Positions 44,522 through 55,094 of a stretch of DNA of 64,000 nt are shown piece after piece. The stretch spans positions 1,860,001-1,924,000 of the forward strand of contig NC_081338.1 in the NCBI RefSeq assembly GCF_022539665.2, read 5' to 3'. Position numbers and translations under genes: made by a program. This stretch comes from Daphnia carinata. Taxonomy: Eukaryota > Arthropoda > Branchiopoda > Diplostraca > Daphniidae. Position 1 is the stretch's first letter. Every line of letters begins with the position of its first letter. Below the pieces are notes generated by a model. It saw only the letters and a program-made list of their open reading frames with translations. It made no database searches and was not told the origin of the DNA.

Positions 44522-46763
44522 CCTATTATTTGATCAATCAAGGTGAGTGTTACTTATATGTGTAAAAATTGGAAGACGAATTCGAGCTCGTGTTCGCGCA
44601 CAGATTAGTATACAGTCAAATACGAATCCATATGGTAAATAGAGGTATGCATAAACTAGTCGCAGCAAGAACAGTGAGATCTTTTTCTGCATTAATATAA
44701 CAGATGAGAACGTAAAGATGGCCGGGAGGACGGGGGGAACGAACGGGGGAGCTTTCGAGCTTGCGAATAAAAGAGAGGACGTAAGAGAAGACAAACGAAA
44801 TAAAACAAATGACAGGGGAAAAACAAAAAAATAAGCACGCGATATTGGATGTGGAATAGTCCACTCACTCATTCACAAACTGTTCGATTTCAGGCTCAAA
44901 AGCATCATGTAGGGAATTTTCATTGTTTTTCTTTGTTTCTTTTTTTTCATTTAGGACCCCAGGACCCGAGTCACTCGGTACGAAGCAGATTTTTCTACGC
45001 CAATTGAAATGTTTATAGAGAAAACGTCATAAATCTTAAATACTGATGGCCGATAGCTCCCCAAAAAAACGCAGCTCTACATCATCAACGGGAAATGGAG
45101 AGGTCAAGCTATCAACAGCGTGAACGAGACGCAAACCCGAGTATCACATTCCGTTGCTTTAAGTATCACATAATGGTCTTATGCGAACACACAAGCATCT
45201 GATTGTTTGCCTTTGGTCTGTGCCTGGCCTGTGCCTAGCACTCGTCTTCACGATTAATACCAAGTCTTTTGCTATCCCTATCGCCGCTTGTCTTTCCCCT
45301 TAAACAACCTGCTGGTATTCCCGTTGCATCCGACCGATCCATAAGCAAGAAACAAAAAACACCGTGTGGCTTACTTTTCGGCCTTTAGCTTTTATTTCCC
45401 ATCCATAGACGTAGCTTTTGAACCGTAATAACAAAATTTCCAAACCGAATTTCCCATCGAAATGACCGACGTCCGAAAAGGGAAAATCCAAACGAAATCG
45501 TAGTTGAGTTAGGCAGTCGTTGTTCATTACAACGAGTGAAAATAACCACACAAATCCGCTCTGTCATCTTTGCTCAGTAAGCTGCTTGCCTTGCAGCTTT
45601 CAGCGTGAAACAGATAGAGAGGCAGAGAGAAAAAAAAGGGGGAAAACACGTCAACAGAAGAGCGCAAAAAGTGGTGGCAATTCAACTTGCTAGCCGGTAG
45701 TTGGTCGTTCTATTTCTAGGCGACAATACTCTGCCATAGCAAACACGCACACACACACACATTCACACGAAAAGAAGAGAACAAAAGAGTGATTCGGCAT
45801 ATAGCCTAGTACGTGAAAATAGCGACTGGGAATAGCTAGGAAGACAGACGAATGAACGACCGAAGGGAGACATCAGTCGAGACATGAAGGACAAAGAAAA
45901 GAAAAGAAACCTGTCCTTCCTGTTTCATCGTTTTTCTTTTTTTTTTTTTTTTTTTGCTAGTCTCCGTCGGTACGTAACAATGGCGTTAGAAATGCCTTGG
46001 GAAAGCAACGCATAACTACAAGGATGAAGTTTCTCGTGTTTATTGTACAGGTCGCGCAGGTATAAAACCGAGTTTGTGCATAGTCCCAGAGATGGGGCAT
46101 AATGGGGGAGTTCGGGACGAACCAGGTCCATAGCCACGAAACATGTGAGGCAATAGGCTAAGAGGAGGACGGAAACAGAAAACTCTGTGGACATTCGAGC
46201 GAGCCAAAAGGAAGCTGACACGAAAGCAACGAGAATAGAACAGATCTCGGCTGCATTAGGGATGACGGAAAGAAAAAAAAAAAGTTGTTCCCAAAGAATA
46301 GAATCGATAACAAAACAAATTCAAAAAGAGTAGGCTCACTGAGACGGAAGGGCGAGGGGGGGAAGGAAAAGAGGCAAGAGAAGAATACCAGAGGGAAAAA
46401 AAAGGCCAAAGAAAGGCTAAGTAAGTAAAATGCCAGGGCTGATTCAGGTTAAACAGACGACGGGGCAACCGTAGTACTAACAGCCCAAGTCAAGCATTGG
46501 GTGCGAGGTCGAAAGAAATAGGTGCTGAGAAATTTGACTGGCGATACCACAGTCAGGAAGGAATAGACAAACAAAACGAAACGCAAAGCGCCAGAAATTT
46601 GTGATTGAATCAGCGAAAATTAAATAATCAGGATCTCAAATGCATAAAGATGCAAGTTCAAAACAGTAGGGGACAGTAGTATTGGACACCCCCTAGCGAC
46701 GTGCAGCTGCTATCGGGAATGTACTCAGCACACACACTTAACTGGAATGTATAATATCCGTAC
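44522..46763. other. Intron of the sidestep-like gene
   Basis: Contains CA-rich microsatellite (45748-45767) and a T run near 45935. At 46666-46691 a single GTAGGGGACAG...GGACACC word resembles the MITE terminus; no partner was found. Confidence 0.5.
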
Positions 46764-46980
46764 CTTCTTTGGCGATTTTGAATCGACACGGCTCTTTCTG
46801 TTGGCCAATGTCGTTCAACGCCCAGCACTGAAACTCGCCGAAATCGGCGTCTCGTCGCGGAGTGTACACCAGGATGCTGGTTAATCCGAAATCGGAAGAC
46901 ATTTCTCGGGGCAGCAGCGTTGTCTCACGACCGTTCGACAACGTCCAGGGGAAACTCAGCGTCTCCGGATCAGCTTCTAC
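46764..46980 (-). CDS. Sidestep-like Ig5 exon, second half
   Basis: Acceptor ATATCAG|GTAGAAG, donor AAGAAG|GTACGG. Phase 0 to 1, no stop. Contains VEADPET, a Trp, GLTSILVYTP, FGEFQCWALND and GQQKEPC, all typical of the last Ig domain of this family. 217 nt. Confidence 0.85.
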
Positions 46981-47056
46981 CTGATATTTTTATTGATTCA
47001 TTTTATTATTTGATCAATTTCTTAGTAAAACCGCGTATTTCTCTTTTGTCGGGTAC

Positions 47057-47133
47057 CTGGCAACATAATTTGATGGGCTGATCACGCGATACTACCACCG
47101 TCAACGGTTTCGAACGCCGACACACCGGCGCAT
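47057..47133 (-). CDS. Sidestep-like Ig5 exon, first half
   Basis: A 77-nt exon too short for ORF listing. Acceptor CAACAG|ATGCGCC, donor TGCCAG|GTACCC. With the phase-1 T from the previous exon it reads YAPVC, then RDQPIKLCCQ, the expected YAPVC start of Ig5. Confidence 0.8.
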
Positions 47134-47343
47134 CTGTTGTGTACCGTCAACCCAGGACCCATCCCGCAGAGATGAAATAAATAATCAATGATCAAACAGC
47201 TTTACAACTTTAAGTCCTTGAACATTTCACGCTCCTTTTTTTTCTTCTTTCCTTTACAGCTTAAACATTTTTTGTTGCATCCTTGAAATGTTGGAATGCA
47301 ATATTCAGTAGATAAATATAAAAGAAAGAAAAAAAGATAAAGA

Positions 47344-47504
47344 CTTGCATTTCACGTGGAGATGAAAAGGTGCACTAGCCGATTCGCCCAGCCGGTTTGT
47401 CGCGATGCACGTGTAATTACCAGCTGTTTGCCGCTCTATCTGGCGGATAACCAGCGTTTGATTGGCCAAGATTGTCTCGGTTTTCTCGATTTCAACTGTT
47501 GCCC
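47344..47504 (-). pseudogene. Sidestep-like Ig4 exon, second half, frameshifted
   Basis: Acceptor GATATAG|GGCAAAC. In the phase expected from the previous exon it reads GKLLGNS and then a stop; the family pattern resumes one frame away (NQTLVIRQ, AGNYTCIATN, HLHVK). A one- or two-base indel at about 47495 is implied. The donor appears to be GCAAGT (a GC-AG intron), whose phase fits the next exon exactly. Confidence 0.7.
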
Positions 47505-47770
47505 AGGAGTTTGCCCTATATCCACAACGATAACGTCGCAAAAAAAAAAAAGAAGAAATAATGCAAGACTAACGATTTATGTTGAACCCATAACATCTCC
47601 ACAATGTGATATTATATAATTTATACGCGCACATATACACTTTTACTACGGACACACTTGGTGCCGTGGTCCTTTTTAAGCTGCGCGTTATAACGAAATG
47701 CAACGAACCAGAAGAATGTGAAAGAACAAAAAAAAAAAAAAAGGGACACACACACACACACACTGCATAC

Positions 47771-47901
47771 ATTGTGCATCCAGGTCAAACGTTGAATCGG
47801 CGGGTTGCTACGTGTTTGGAATTCGAGAAAGACGTTGCTGCCTTCGTGGATTTCTTCGGCGGTGAATCGCCGGCCGAGAACCAAGTTGGCGATCGGTGGA
47901 T
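47771..47901 (-). CDS. Sidestep-like Ig4 exon, first half, lost cysteine
   Basis: Acceptor AATGCAG|ATCCACC, donor CACAAT|GTATGC. Reads YPPIANLVLGRRF, EEIHEGSNVFLEF, TWMHN. Family members have Cys where this exon has Phe (TTC) after FLE, the first Ig disulfide Cys. No stop. Confidence 0.75.
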
Positions 47902-48713
47902 CTGCATTTTCGCATCCAGCGTGTGTACATAATTAGACGCACATACAACACATATATATATATAGCCACGCGTAATATACGGTTCATGTAATATGTACAA
48001 TATGTCGGGTCTACATGTTTTTTCTAGACATCAGTTTGACGTCCGCTGGCGTTCACTTCAAATCCTTCGTAATAATAGGCTCAGTGTGGTTCATGCGCAT
48101 TTCAACTTTCAATGAATAGCGAATCGTCTCAGCCCCTTTGCCCTTCTATATGGCTCGGCCCAGTGCGTCTAATGTGGAACGAAAGACCTGAGTTTGGACC
48201 GGGGCAACCCAATTTTGGCAAGACGTGTTTTCACGCACAGCACTGGCGCTTACGTGCAGAGGCCAAGTTTTGGTCGCTGTGAAGCTTCACCTCAACATCG
48301 GGACTGTGAGATAGACGGGGGGGAGGGGGGGGGTGTCTATTGTGTTCCATTTCAATGTGCGTACTCGCAGTAGAATGGCGGAGGGAAGAATCAACAAGCA
48401 CATCTACCAAGCTACTGCCACTATGTATTAACGGTGGCCATTTGTTATAGATTCAACTAAAAAACGAATAGTGTGTCGGTAAGAAGGAAGCAAAAAGAAA
48501 AAAGAAAAAAAAACGAGGACTGTCTTTCGCGAACACAGAGAAAGTTGCCCTTCAGGTCGCGGTACGCTAATGAGAACCAGCACTTCATCTTATATTTCGC
48601 TGAAATAAAAACGAACGGCGCGTCCCCGCAGCCGAATTGCTCATTCGCATTGTTCGTCTTATTTGCTTGGCGCTAGTTGCCATTTGCAAAACCGACAACT
48701 CGTGAGTACTTAC

Positions 48714-48858
48714 AGTAGACTTGCATCCGCCATTCGTCTTCGACGAAACCGCCGGCCAATAGCGGAGTCAGCGCTCGACAGGTCACAATGCGCCCGTCAT
48801 CCTCGATGGCAGGGATCAGACTCAGCTTGGAAATGGTTCCGTTCACTTCGTCCGACAC
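48714..48858 (-). CDS. Sidestep-like Ig3 exon, second half
   Basis: Acceptor TGCCTAG|GTGTCG, donor CTACT|GTAAGT. Reads VSDEVNGTISKLSL, IEDDGRIVTCRA, VEDEWRMQVY. The IEDDG..TCRA motif and EDxWR end are family-typical. Frame matches both neighbours. Confidence 0.85.
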
Positions 48859-50400
48859 CTAGGCATTCAGTAGTAAAACGAGCAAATAACGTTATACAAA
48901 GGCGAAAATCAAGAGCCCGAAACACATCGACTTCAATATCACAAAGCGCATTTCAATTCCATATCTAATGATGCGGTATACGATCGCCAGATATAGGTGG
49001 GAGCTGGAGCATTCAGGGCATTTACGAGTTTTTATCTTAGCCAGCCAAGTGCTTAGCACATTAACAAGAGAAAAAAAAAATAACGCGCAGAGGGAATATG
49101 TCTAAGCCGCTCTGTTTCGGGTCTTAACCTCCCTCAGTTGGCATCGATTGTGACGTCCCAATAGAAAACCATTACGATTGCGGACAATGTAAAAATAAAG
49201 AAAAAAGAAAACATCATGTGTATTGATGGAAACAGAGTCCAAGCGGAAGCGGGGTAAGGGGGAAATAGGTGGGCGAGTGAGTCGGAATCTGCTTTCAAAC
49301 GAAACTGATTATCTTTCGGAAGCAACAGTGGAACGGGACAAAACCCCCCCACCGAATTCGCAATCTACGGGAATGCTAGACATCTCCATATCCTTTGCTC
49401 TCGTTGCTCCAGCTTTAGATCTGCTTCAAGCCGGAGTGTTTGCTCAGAGTTCGCTGCGTTTCGTTGCATTCGCAATCTTGCACCACATCCGCCCCGCCCG
49501 GTACATCGGAGAGATGTCGTCGCTATTTTTAGTTCTACTTTTTGTTGTGTTGTTGTCAGGTTCTGATCTTTGATATCGTCCATCCCTGAAGCGGTGTGTG
49601 TGAGCATGCGACACGATCATATTCTCTTTTGTCATTGCCTGCCTCTCTCTCTGTCTTCTCAACTGCTTTTTTTTAATATATGTATATTTATACTTGTATA
49701 TGCGAAGGGGAATTTTTCGAGCACCCGGACTCCCGTCATCCGGCGTTGACTGAACGAGTGATTTGAAAATGCTGGCCCATCGTAACTCATTCGCGCACTC
49801 ACTCACACCACTTGGCTGTGACACATTAATTGAAAATTCTTCCGTTAGAACCCCCGTTTTTATTTCTAGGGAAAAAGGAAGAGAGAGAGTGGGAGAGCGG
49901 GTGGGGGAGGGGGTTGCGAAAATTTTTTGATCATCTTCTCGAACCCTCCTTCTTTACGGTCTGTTAAATACATAAGGGGCTTGCATAGCGGTATAGGCAT
50001 TGACGGCGGATGTTATTCTTTCTTGCTTTTTTTTTCTCTTTCTTTCTCGTCCAACAGAACGTGAGAAGTTTGTGAGCCTTTCCTCCCAACGTCATCTCTC
50101 CCCCCTCTCGATATGAATGCCTATTTCTCTTGAACGCTCTCTCTCTTCACGACCCACGACTGAAACTTTATGGAGCGTACCAACTACGTCGGTGTTCTTC
50201 AACCGTCTTCAACTTGTATTCAGTTTCGTACCAAGCTGAACAGACGTATCCATTGCTCACTGCCTCAAACGTTTCAATTTTTTTTTTATGTGTGCCTTCT
50301 CTCTTCTTCTTCCTGGCATGGTTTTGACAGGATGCATATAACAATTTCGCCGTGTTTTAGAAGGGCTATAGAACAAGTGCGTTGATAGAGGAGAACTTAC

Positions 50401-50523
50401 CAAAATTTTGGCGCTCGTCAGCTGGATGTTGTTCATCCACCAGGTAACTACTGGCGGCGGATTGGCGCCTGTCGCTTTGCACGTTGCGTTGCTGAGTTTT
50501 GGCCGCTTCCAAGCACAGGTCGG
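50401..50523 (-). CDS. Sidestep-like Ig3 exon, first half
   Basis: Acceptor TATTCCAG|CCGACC, donor TTTTG|GTAAGT. Reads RPKLSNATCKATGANPPP then VVTWW. It is in frame with the following exon, but the frame does not agree with the phase left by 54578-54793, so a small indel or a different splice site is likely. Confidence 0.75.
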
Positions 50524-51380
50524 CTGGAATAATTTCCACTTTTTTTCGATTTCACTGATTAAACGAAAAAAAAAATTCAATTAAAAAAGGAAGTTAAAGC
50601 AGTCCTAGGAATTTCCTCTTTTGAAGAAAAATAGGAGTGGAAGATGTCGTTACGTAATTTGGCATAAATGCGTCATACATATTTTTGCATGACGACATCG
50701 GAGATGAAATCAAGCCCACGTCGAGTAGTTAATGTGAGGGGGAGGGATGTGTGTGTGCTTCGTAGATATTTAAACCTACACTCAGGCTTCTACTAACCAA
50801 CAGGTTTATACAGATCTAATCGAATTTTCATAGCTTTGCCTGATGGTGATGACAGGCCATTCCACACGAAATAAGAATCTCCTGTGCACTGTATATTTTT
50901 CTCCTCCCCCCCGCCTCCCCCGTCCTTTTTTTTTTTGCCTTCTCCTCTTGAGCTCGTCCTCGGCGTTTTCCGTATACAACTTCAAGTTGCCGCCAGTTTC
51001 AATTTTAAAAAATGCGAGCGACGGAAAACGGCACGGTTCGAGTAGTATAGCGACTAACGAATAGCCTCTTTTTTTAAAATACGATATGCGAAATAAGGCA
51101 CAGTTCTCGTTGAAAGGTTAATGACGAGAAAGCGGCACTGTTGAAAAAAAAAAATGACGGACGTTCTCCAGGCTCGCCACTCGTAAGTAAACAGCACGCG
51201 ACGCTTTCCCTTCTTCTCTTTTTTTTTTGGCTTCTCTTCTTCCATCAAGTTGTCGCAGTCTACGTATCCAAAGCGAAAAAAGAAAATCGTCATGCTATTG
51301 CACACTGGCTACATGAGTCTTTGACTACATTCATCCCCCATCGTCCTAATAGATTTCCAAACACAACACATATATATGCA

Positions 51381-52420
51381 TCTATACTTATAAAAATTAG
51401 CTGCTATAACGTGTCCAAAAAATGATGACTGCTTGAAGATCAACAATTACATCATCAGACAGATGCCAGGCCAGCGACGGAGGCATGCCAGAATGAACTC
51501 CATTGAATCGGAAGACCCAGAGGAAATTGCAAACTTCCCGACAGAGTTTCTTGACACCCTAAAGGTGTCAAGGATACCACCGCACATTTTGGAACTGAAA
51601 GTGGGTGCCATCATAATCCTTCTTAAGAAATCGACTCGCGTCAAGGGCTCTGCAATGGAACACGCTTGATCATCAAAACTCTTACGGACAACCTCATTCA
51701 TGCAACAATAGCAGCAGGGAAAAATAAAGGCCACAATGTCTTCATCCCAAGAATGAATATGTCACCGAGTGACTGTGATCTTCCCTTCAAGCTGATCAGG
51801 AACCAATTTCCTGTGCTTTTGGCTTTCGCAATGACCACCAACAAGTCACAAGGACAGACGTTCGATAAGGTTGGTATCCATCTTCCTGAACCAGTCTTTA
51901 GCCACGGACAATTATACGTAGCATTTTCCCGCGCTACTTCTCGCCCAGGAGTAAAGGTCCTATGGACGGTAGGACCAAAGCAAGGGAAAATGCTGAAAGA
52001 CGAAAGAGTTTTTACACAAAACATGGTGTTCAAGGAAGCTCTTTCTTAAAGTTATCATCAGACAACATTTAACGTCCTGATATAAAACGAGGAACTAACT
52101 TCCGCCTCGGTCTACGGACTAAAAAGGAGCAACGGGCAGGGCATAGGGGGCAGTTCCCGACGGCGCTCATCCGTGAGAATGTTTTTTTATTATTACAGAA
52201 AGCGATGAGAAATATAAATTATTCATTTATAGCATTAGCCCTCGAGCCTTTTCATCCCATTAGACCCAGTTCTGAACCACAATGTATAGGTGCAAAGCTG
52301 AATAAAAAATACACATTTCACATATGTCGCGCCAGTACCTTCCGTCTTCTTTACAAGCAACCACAAAAAATGCGCTAGCGCCACCTCTCCCCCGGCCCTG
52401 GACGGGCCCAAAGTTACTAG
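51381..52420 (+). mobile_element. Short Helitron derivative with helicase remnant
   Basis: 5' end TCTATACTTATAAAA directly after A (51380). 3' end CTAG (52417-52420) before T (52421), preceded by a hairpin GGCCC-TGGAC-GGGCC (52394-52408) 11 nt upstream of the end: the classic Helitron end structure and A/T target. 1,040 bp; Rep and most of the helicase are deleted. It sits in an intron of the sidestep-like gene. Its 3' end is shared with the minus-strand Helitrons at 60207 and 62993. Confidence 0.9.
51433..52049 (+). pseudogene. C-terminal part of a Helitron Pif1-like helicase
   Basis: Two frames (51433-51669 and 51666-52049) joined by a frameshift near 51640. The first has EEIANFPTEFLDTL and LKVGAIIILL; the second has [17 protein letters not shown], then the helicase motifs [10 protein letters not shown] and [10 protein letters not shown] (motifs V and VI). 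All N-terminal domains are missing, so it is inactive. Confidence 0.9.
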
Positions 52421-54577
52421 TATATCCATAAGCCATAGATACCCCGGCTCCCGGGAGACGGTTTTCAGAGATTCCAACCAACTGGCAGAGAGCGCATGCA
52501 ACACTGCAGGCAAAAAAAAAAAAAGAAACGAAATAAAAAGGAAAAGGAAAAGGTCTAAATGGATAGTTTCCCCAAGCGCATCTTCTCAAGATTACTCCTT
52601 TTCGACTGTTGGGGTCCAACTTTTTTTTTTTTTGGGGGGGGGGGGAGTTTCCATGATAATGACAAAGTTAGTGGCCGCCATCGCAATGTTATTGAAAGAT
52701 GAACGCTAGTTCTATTTGATGTGGGCTATCCGTTGCTGATCAAAGAAAGGTCGTTTCCTCTCATTGCAACTGCCAGATTTTTATTTCCCCTCTTTTTTTT
52801 TCTTTTTTTTTTTTGTATCAAACTTTGGCTTGGCCAGCGATAGCATACAGAGTGTATTCTTTCATGTTTCTCGTCGTGGAAGTGAAATTCGTCTAACGAA
52901 ATGGAAGGCGTCAAGTGGCCCCGATGGATTAACGTGGATTTTTTCGGTCTTTTAAAAAGAACGCATAAACGTAGACGCTCATCCTAGCGAATGAAAAGGC
53001 GGTTGGCTCATCCAAGTCTCGCAGTAATGACACGACACACCAGTTCCAATGATGCGCTTCAGTTCTCGCAGATACGCGATCGAGAACGGGTGGAACAAAG
53101 GCGGGTTTCTGGGTCGAAACAGCGAGAGTAGTATAGCGCCTGCCGTGCTTGGATCTAAAGCTTGGGGGCTGCCTGTGCTTCAGACTTGACGAAGTAAATC
53201 ATGAATTCTTTTTTTGTTTTTGATGATGATGAAAAATGACTGCTGCCACTACGTGCCACCATGTTAACTGCAATTGTACATAACCCTAGCCGTTTGTGGT
53301 TGCAACGGCAGGCGGTGCATTCTCTTATTTAATGGCACGCGCCTCTTATTGGTGTGCGATAGTTGGTATGGCTGACGGCAGGCGACGAAAGAGGCAAGCC
53401 GCTATTAGGCGATGTCCTGAAAGCCTAAGAAACGTTTTTCTTTTTTGTTTTTGTTTGTTTTTTTTTGCTTTCTTTTCAAGCTTGTAAAGCAGCCGGTGCT
53501 AACGTGACGGGCTAACGTCGTCGTTTGTTGATCTTATGGCGACACCAGCGGCCGAGTGGCCGGATCAGACGATCGTTAACAAACCTCCTACTCGGTTCGG
53601 CAATATGTACAACCAACTGGCTAGACGTTTGCTGCTGCCGTCGAATCGATTTTCAAATTTACCGAATTTTTTTGAATTTTGACACTTTTTTTTTGTGGTA
53701 CCAGCGTCCGGTTACCTGTATCTTGTGCAGGGAATTTCAGCGTCAATTTTTTACAATGTGTGTGTCAGATCGTGTATGACGTGAACGATATAGCGGTCAC
53801 GTCGGTCCTAAGCAGTTCCCGCATTACAACATTTTTGAAGGAGGGCAAAAGCTGACGCGCTGTATGGGCACTCACCAGGCTATCATCTCTAGGTCTAACG
53901 ATGTTACGTAATACCTTTGCTCGTAAAAGCCTAATATCAAATTGCGACTCTAAAATTTTAAAAATTTACTCTGACATGAACAAGACATGAACGCACGTGG
54001 TCCTCACATGGGAAAGCCATACAGGCATATATGACCTAATTTATATGTAGGCCTGTTCCAGCCAAATCGACAAGGCCGAACTTCATCGTCTGACGTTGTG
54101 GTACGGTAACGTGATTCTTGCTTGCCCCACCACTGTTTACTTCGCGTAACTGCAGCTCGAGCAAGCTCGTATGTTTAAAAACATGCGCATTAGATTCTGT
54201 AGCTAAATTGTTGCAGCCATAACGGGCAGGAAGATGATTTTGTGAATTCCTATTACCGTCTTTTCAAACAGACATTTCAGACTACGCGTTCGTTCTGAGC
54301 AATTTAAGCAATCTTGGACTGCTGGACTCATGCACACAGCGCGAACTATAAAAGTCTGATTGACGAACTCATTACATAATAGCCGTGCGCGAAGGCGCTA
54401 ACGGGAACTGTTCCCCGTATATAAAGGTACGTTATGCAAGTGGCGTGTCAAATTGGGAGAAATTCATATGCAAAAGTCAGTAATGGACGCTCAGGGAACG
54501 CTGAAGTCGACGAAATACAACGAGAAGAACTTTTAACAACAACAAAAAAAAACAGCCAAAGCTTTTAGTTGACTTAC
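52421..54577. other. Intron of the sidestep-like gene
   Basis: No element or exon recognised. A T run next to a 12-nt G run lies at 52620-52645, and polyT runs occur near 52793 and 53459. Confidence 0.45.
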
Positions 54578-54793
54578 TTCGTAGATTAAGTGTGATGTTG
54601 CGTAAGACAGGAGGCGCCGGCGGCGTGACGTCGAGTTCCAGTTGGCACATGCACCCGTAGGTAGCATGGTGATCATCTTTCGATAGGCTACGTAACTGCA
54701 GGTGATAGAAGTAATCGTGATGCATTCTGTGTTCCACGCGCGACTCGACCAGCTTGCCGTTTCGGTACCAGCCAACCTTAGGGTTCGGCCCTC
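54578..54793 (-). CDS. Sidestep-like Ig2 exon, second part
   Basis: Acceptor CACACAG|GAGGGCC, donor ACGAA|GTAAGT. Joins in phase after CEVTG to give PNPKVGWYRNGKLVES, HLQLRSLSKDD, then TPPAPPVLRNITLNLR. The second Ig cysteine region (YGCMC) aligns imperfectly with the family. 216 nt without a stop. Confidence 0.8.
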
Positions 54794-54990
54794 CTGTGTG
54801 TTTCATAATAACCCACATCTTATATTTTTACTTTCATTCCATGAACTGTAACGATCAATCTGGCAAGAGTGAAAATTCACGTGAAAGGGCGTGAAAATTT
54901 CACGAATAAATAAACGTGGAATAAAAGCCGGGAACAGGCAAAGGTGTGTAATCCATGACCTTAGTAAAATTATTAAAGGCGAAAATGTAC

Positions 54991-55094
54991 CACCGGTAAC
55001 CTCGCAAATGAGAGCCAAATCGGTCCCTTCATGGCAGACACGGTTCCGTATTGGCGAGCACTGTTGGCATAGATCACCGGAACTCTGGGTAATT
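54991..55094 (-). pseudogene. Sidestep-like Ig2 exon, first part, frameshifted
   Basis: Acceptor ATCCTAG|AATTACC, donor CCGGTG|GTACAT. The first half reads LPRVPVIYANSARQYG, the second half CHEGTDLALICEVTG, both family-like but one base apart. The shift lies in CGGAACCGTGTCTGCC (about 55037-55052). Confidence 0.7.

Noticed and set aside
46666-46691. Another MITE beginning with GTAGGGGACAG
   Set aside because: Only one short end resembles the family; no inverted partner found within several kb.
48305-48340. G-rich run as a regulatory quadruplex
   Set aside because: Simple low-complexity sequence in an intron with no supporting context.
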